A stretch of 55,241 nucleotides of DNA from Streptomyces sp. AP-93. GTDB taxonomy: Bacteria; Actinomycetota; Actinomycetes; Streptomycetales; Streptomycetaceae. The DNA is taken from contig NZ_JALGBX010000040.1 of NCBI RefSeq assembly GCF_022808175.1, positions 1-55,241 of the forward strand. The letters are read 5' to 3'. The translations under genes and the position numbers were made by a program. The notes beneath the pieces are model-generated. The model was given only the letters and a program-made list of their open reading frames with translations, was not told the origin of the DNA and did no database searches. Positions 53,022-55,241 of this stretch are shown here, one piece after another (position 1 is the stretch's first letter; each line of letters starts with the position of its first letter).

Positions 53022-55112
53022 GTGTTGCGAGGCCGGTGGCGGAGTACGGGCGGCGCCCTGGTGCGTGTGGTCATCGTCTGGGCGGTGTCCAGCCTCACGA
53101 TGCTCGCCCTGGCCGGAATCCTCCCCGACTTCAGGCTCCAGGCGGGCGCGGGAGGCGACCGCGACAGCATCACTCAGATAGGTCTGACCGCCGCCCTCGG
53201 CGCCGGCGCGTTCGGTCTGCTGAGCGCGCTGGTGTGGCCCGTTCTCGTACGCGCCCTGCTGCTCGTGCCGGCCCTGGTGCTCGGCCTGCTCGTCTTCTTC
53301 CTCAACGGCTCGCTGCTGCTGATCGCGCTCAACCTGATCCCGGCCGGCCGGGGCGAGGCGGACCCCGAGACGGCGGTGGTGGTCGCCGCCGTGATGTCCG
53401 CCGTCGCCTCCGCGACCTCCACCGCGCTCGCCGTCCGGGACGACGAGGCCTACCGGCGCCGGCTCTACCGGCTCGCCGACCGCCGCCGGCGCCGCCAGCG
53501 CCGCGAGGGCATGCCCGGGGCCGACGAACGCGCCCCCGCCGTGGTGTTCCTGCAGCTCGACGGGGTCGGGTACGAGGTGCTGCGCCGCGCGGCCGGCAGC
53601 GGCCTGATGCCGACGGTGGCCGACTGGCTCGACCGCAGCCACCGCATCACCTCCTGGCGCACCGACTGGTCCAGCCAGACCGGCGCCAGCCAGCTCGGCA
53701 TCCTGCACGGCTCCAACTTCGACGTCCCGGCCTTCCGCTGGTACGAGAAGGACACCGGCGAGGTGGTGGTCTGCAACCGGCCCACCAGCGCCGCCGAGCT
53801 CCAGCGGCGGGCCGTCGAACGCACCGGGAACGGGGGCCTGCTCACCCTCGACGGGGCCAGCCGCGGCAACCTCTTCAGCGGCGGCGCCGGCCAACTGGCG
53901 CTCGTCCTGTCCGTCTCCGCCCGGCGGGGCCCGCACAACCGCTCCCGCGCGGGCTACTTCGCGTACTTCTCCGACCCGGCCAACGCGGTCCGCACGGCGC
54001 TCTCCTTCGTCGCCGAGGTGGCCCGCGAGATCACCCAGTCACTGCGCGGCCGCCTGCGCGGGGACCGGCCACGGGTCGCCCGCGGCGGGCTGTACCCGCT
54101 GATCCGGGCCTTCGCGACGGTGGTGGAGCGCGACGTCGTGGTCGCCGCGGTGATCGGCGACATGCTGGCCGGGCGCGCCGCGGTCTACGCCGACCTGGTC
54201 GCCTACGACGAGGTCGCCCACCACTCCGGCCCGCGCTCGCGGGACACCGAGCAGGTGCTCGCCCGGCTCGACCGCAGCCTCGCGCTCATCGCCCGGGTCG
54301 CCGAGCACGCGCCCCGGGAGTACCGGATCGTGCTGCTCTCGGACCACGGCCAGAGCCCGGGGGAGACCTTCCTCGCCCGGTACGGGCTCACCCTGAAGGA
54401 CCTGGTCCGCGCGGGCTGCGGGCTGCCCGTGTCCCGGAAGGCCGGCCGTACGCACAGCGGCGCCGAGGCACGGGCCGCCGTACGGGCCGCCCTGCACCGG
54501 CCGGTGGAGGAGACGGACGAGGAGGTGCGACCCGGGGCGGGTCCCGACCCGGTGGTACTGGCCTCCGGCAACCTCGGGCTGATCTCCTTCCCGGACCTGC
54601 CCGGCCGGGCGTCGAGGGAGCGGATCGAGCGCGCGCACCCGGCGCTGCTCTCCACACTGGCGAACCACCCCGGGGTGGGGTTCCTCCTCGTCGACGGGAC
54701 CGTCCTGGCGGCCGACGGGGCCGAGGCGCGGCTGGACGAGCCGGGCGCGGCGGAGGCGCTGCTGGCCCCCTTCGGACCGGGCGCGGCGCGGGCGGTCCGG
54801 CGGACGGACACCTTCCCGCACGTGGCCGACGTGATGGTGAACTCGGCCTACGACCCGCAGACGGGCGCGGTGCACGCCTTCGAGGAGCAGATCGGCTCGC
54901 ACGGCGGCCTGGGCGGGGAGCAGGGCCACCCGTTCCTGATGTGGCCGGTGGAGCTCTCCGAGCCGGTGTACCGGCCGGACGGGGAGCTGGTGGGCGCGGA
55001 GGCGGTCCACGAGGTCCTGCGCCGCTGGCTCACCGAGGCGGACGGCCCCCAGATCCCGGTCCCCCCGGAGATCTCCGTCGCCCCGGGCAATGATCCGGCG
55101 CCCGCAGCCTAG
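53022..55112 (+). CDS. Membrane-anchored alkaline-phosphatase-superfamily protein
   Basis: A 696-residue fusion. Residues 1-140 form about four membrane segments (VVIVWAVSSLTMLALAGIL; LLLVPALVLGLLVFFLNGSL; VVVAAVMSAVASATSTAL), similar to the phage-holin-like membrane domain. The rest is a phosphodiesterase/alkaline-phosphatase-fold domain: VVFLQLDGVGYEVLRRA (metal Asp), YADLVAYDEVAHHSGP (D-x-x-x-H-x-x-G) and VLLSDHGQSPGETF (S-D-H-G). It probably hydrolyses a phosphate ester or lipid headgroup at the membrane. GTG 53022 has a GGCAGGG site upstream. Confidence 0.87.
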   Translation: MLRGRWRSTGGALVRVVIVWAVSSLTMLALAGILPDFRLQAGAGGDRDSITQIGLTAALGAGAFGLLSALVWPVLVRALLLVPALVLGLLVFFLNGSLLLIALNLIPAGRGEADPETAVVVAAVMSAVASATSTALAVRDDEAYRRRLYRLADRRRRRQRREGMPGADERAPAVVFLQLDGVGYEVLRRAAGSGLMPTVADWLDRSHRITSWRTDWSSQTGASQLGILHGSNFDVPAFRWYEKDTGEVVVCNRPTSAAELQRRAVERTGNGGLLTLDGASRGNLFSGGAGQLALVLSVSARRGPHNRSRAGYFAYFSDPANAVRTALSFVAEVAREITQSLRGRLRGDRPRVARGGLYPLIRAFATVVERDVVVAAVIGDMLAGRAAVYADLVAYDEVAHHSGPRSRDTEQVLARLDRSLALIARVAEHAPREYRIVLLSDHGQSPGETFLARYGLTLKDLVRAGCGLPVSRKAGRTHSGAEARAAVRAALHRPVEETDEEVRPGAGPDPVVLASGNLGLISFPDLPGRASRERIERAHPALLSTLANHPGVGFLLVDGTVLAADGAEARLDEPGAAEALLAPFGPGAARAVRRTDTFPHVADVMVNSAYDPQTGAVHAFEEQIGSHGGLGGEQGHPFLMWPVELSEPVYRPDGELVGAEAVHEVLRRWLTEADGPQIPVPPEISVAPGNDPAPAA

Positions 55113-55170
55113 ATGAATGAGTCCAAGGGATCGCCTGCGGACATGAGACGAGGGCGTCCAACGCCGATGT

Positions 55171-55241
55171 GTGACGAACGACCTGGACACCCTCGCAACG
55201 GCACTCTATGCCCGGATCGACGACGAGTTGAAGGCTTCGCC
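55171..55241 (+). CDS. IS982-type transposase, 5' end only
   Basis: The last 71 bases start at GTG 55171 and read TNDLDTLATALYARIDDE then LKAS, which is the conserved start of IS982-family transposases common in Streptomyces. The rest is outside the window. The 58 bases between it and the phosphodiesterase stop should contain the left terminal repeat, which I could not identify without the other end. Confidence 0.7.
   Translation, partial: MTNDLDTLATALYARIDDELKAS

Overview
The window is high-GC actinobacterial chromosome, almost certainly Streptomyces. Third-position codon use is overwhelmingly G/C, TAGGGT-type -10 boxes sit a few bases ahead of start codons, GTG starts are common, and the gene order is typical of the genus. 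No rRNA, tRNA or CRISPR array was seen. Both window edges cut through mobile-element genes: a TnpB-like RuvC/zinc-ribbon protein on the left (1-1781, minus) and the first codons of an IS982-type transposase on the right (55171 onward).

Left third (2-20.6 kb), mostly core metabolism on the minus strand. A methyltransferase and a dienelactone-hydrolase-like gene precede an alkylation-repair pair (ogt and an Ada-AlkA fusion) and the phosphatidylethanolamine pair psd-pssA. Then comes a complete-looking ethylmalonyl-CoA pathway run: crotonyl-CoA carboxylase/reductase, ethylmalonyl-CoA mutase, malyl/methylmalyl-CoA lyase, mesaconyl-CoA hydratase and an acyl-CoA (methylsuccinyl-CoA) dehydrogenase. 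A TetR regulator and an internally duplicated 3-hydroxybutyryl-CoA dehydrogenase lie just upstream. Together these would assimilate acetyl-CoA through crotonyl-CoA to glyoxylate plus propionyl-CoA. The ccr promoter carries two copies of a GGCAC-type palindrome 22 bp apart and a leader of about 225 nt. HEAT-repeat, Rid-family and secreted peptidase genes follow, separated by related palindromic terminators.

Middle (20.7-29.6 kb), an accessory island. The 3' half of a radical-SAM gene abuts, near 21340, a 5'-truncated tnsB/tniA-like DDE transposase gene, followed by overlapping tnsC/tniB-like and tniQ-like genes. Both genes at the junction lost their 5' parts, so it looks like a deletion scar rather than a clean transposon end. 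AT-richer cargo follows: a secreted cell-wall-binding-repeat protein with a DUF6973-like C-terminal domain, broken by a single -1 frameshift, then a small polytopic membrane protein. Remnants of DUF4304-like and DUF6236-like genes flank conserved hypothetical and SRPBCC genes.

Right part (29.6-55 kb), typical Streptomyces housekeeping and lineage genes. These include a translationally coupled peptidase operon (M55, M20, S9), acetyltransferases, an arginase-fold protein with an altered metal site, DinB and DUF5107/TPR proteins, a large secreted Cys-rich repeat protein, folA-thyA, and a PadR regulator divergent from an NTF2-like gene across a clear triple half-site operator. After these come SGNH hydrolase and methyltransferase genes, a lysine-free protein with an aminotransferase-like fold, two metallo-beta-lactamase-fold enzymes, a DedA protein, a resolvase-like small protein and a membrane-anchored alkaline-phosphatase-superfamily protein.

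The most unusual items are the double-truncation junction at 21340, the frameshifted secreted protein with its membrane partner, the lysine-free aminotransferase relative and the ccr promoter architecture. All functions are inferred from sequence reading; no database search was possible.
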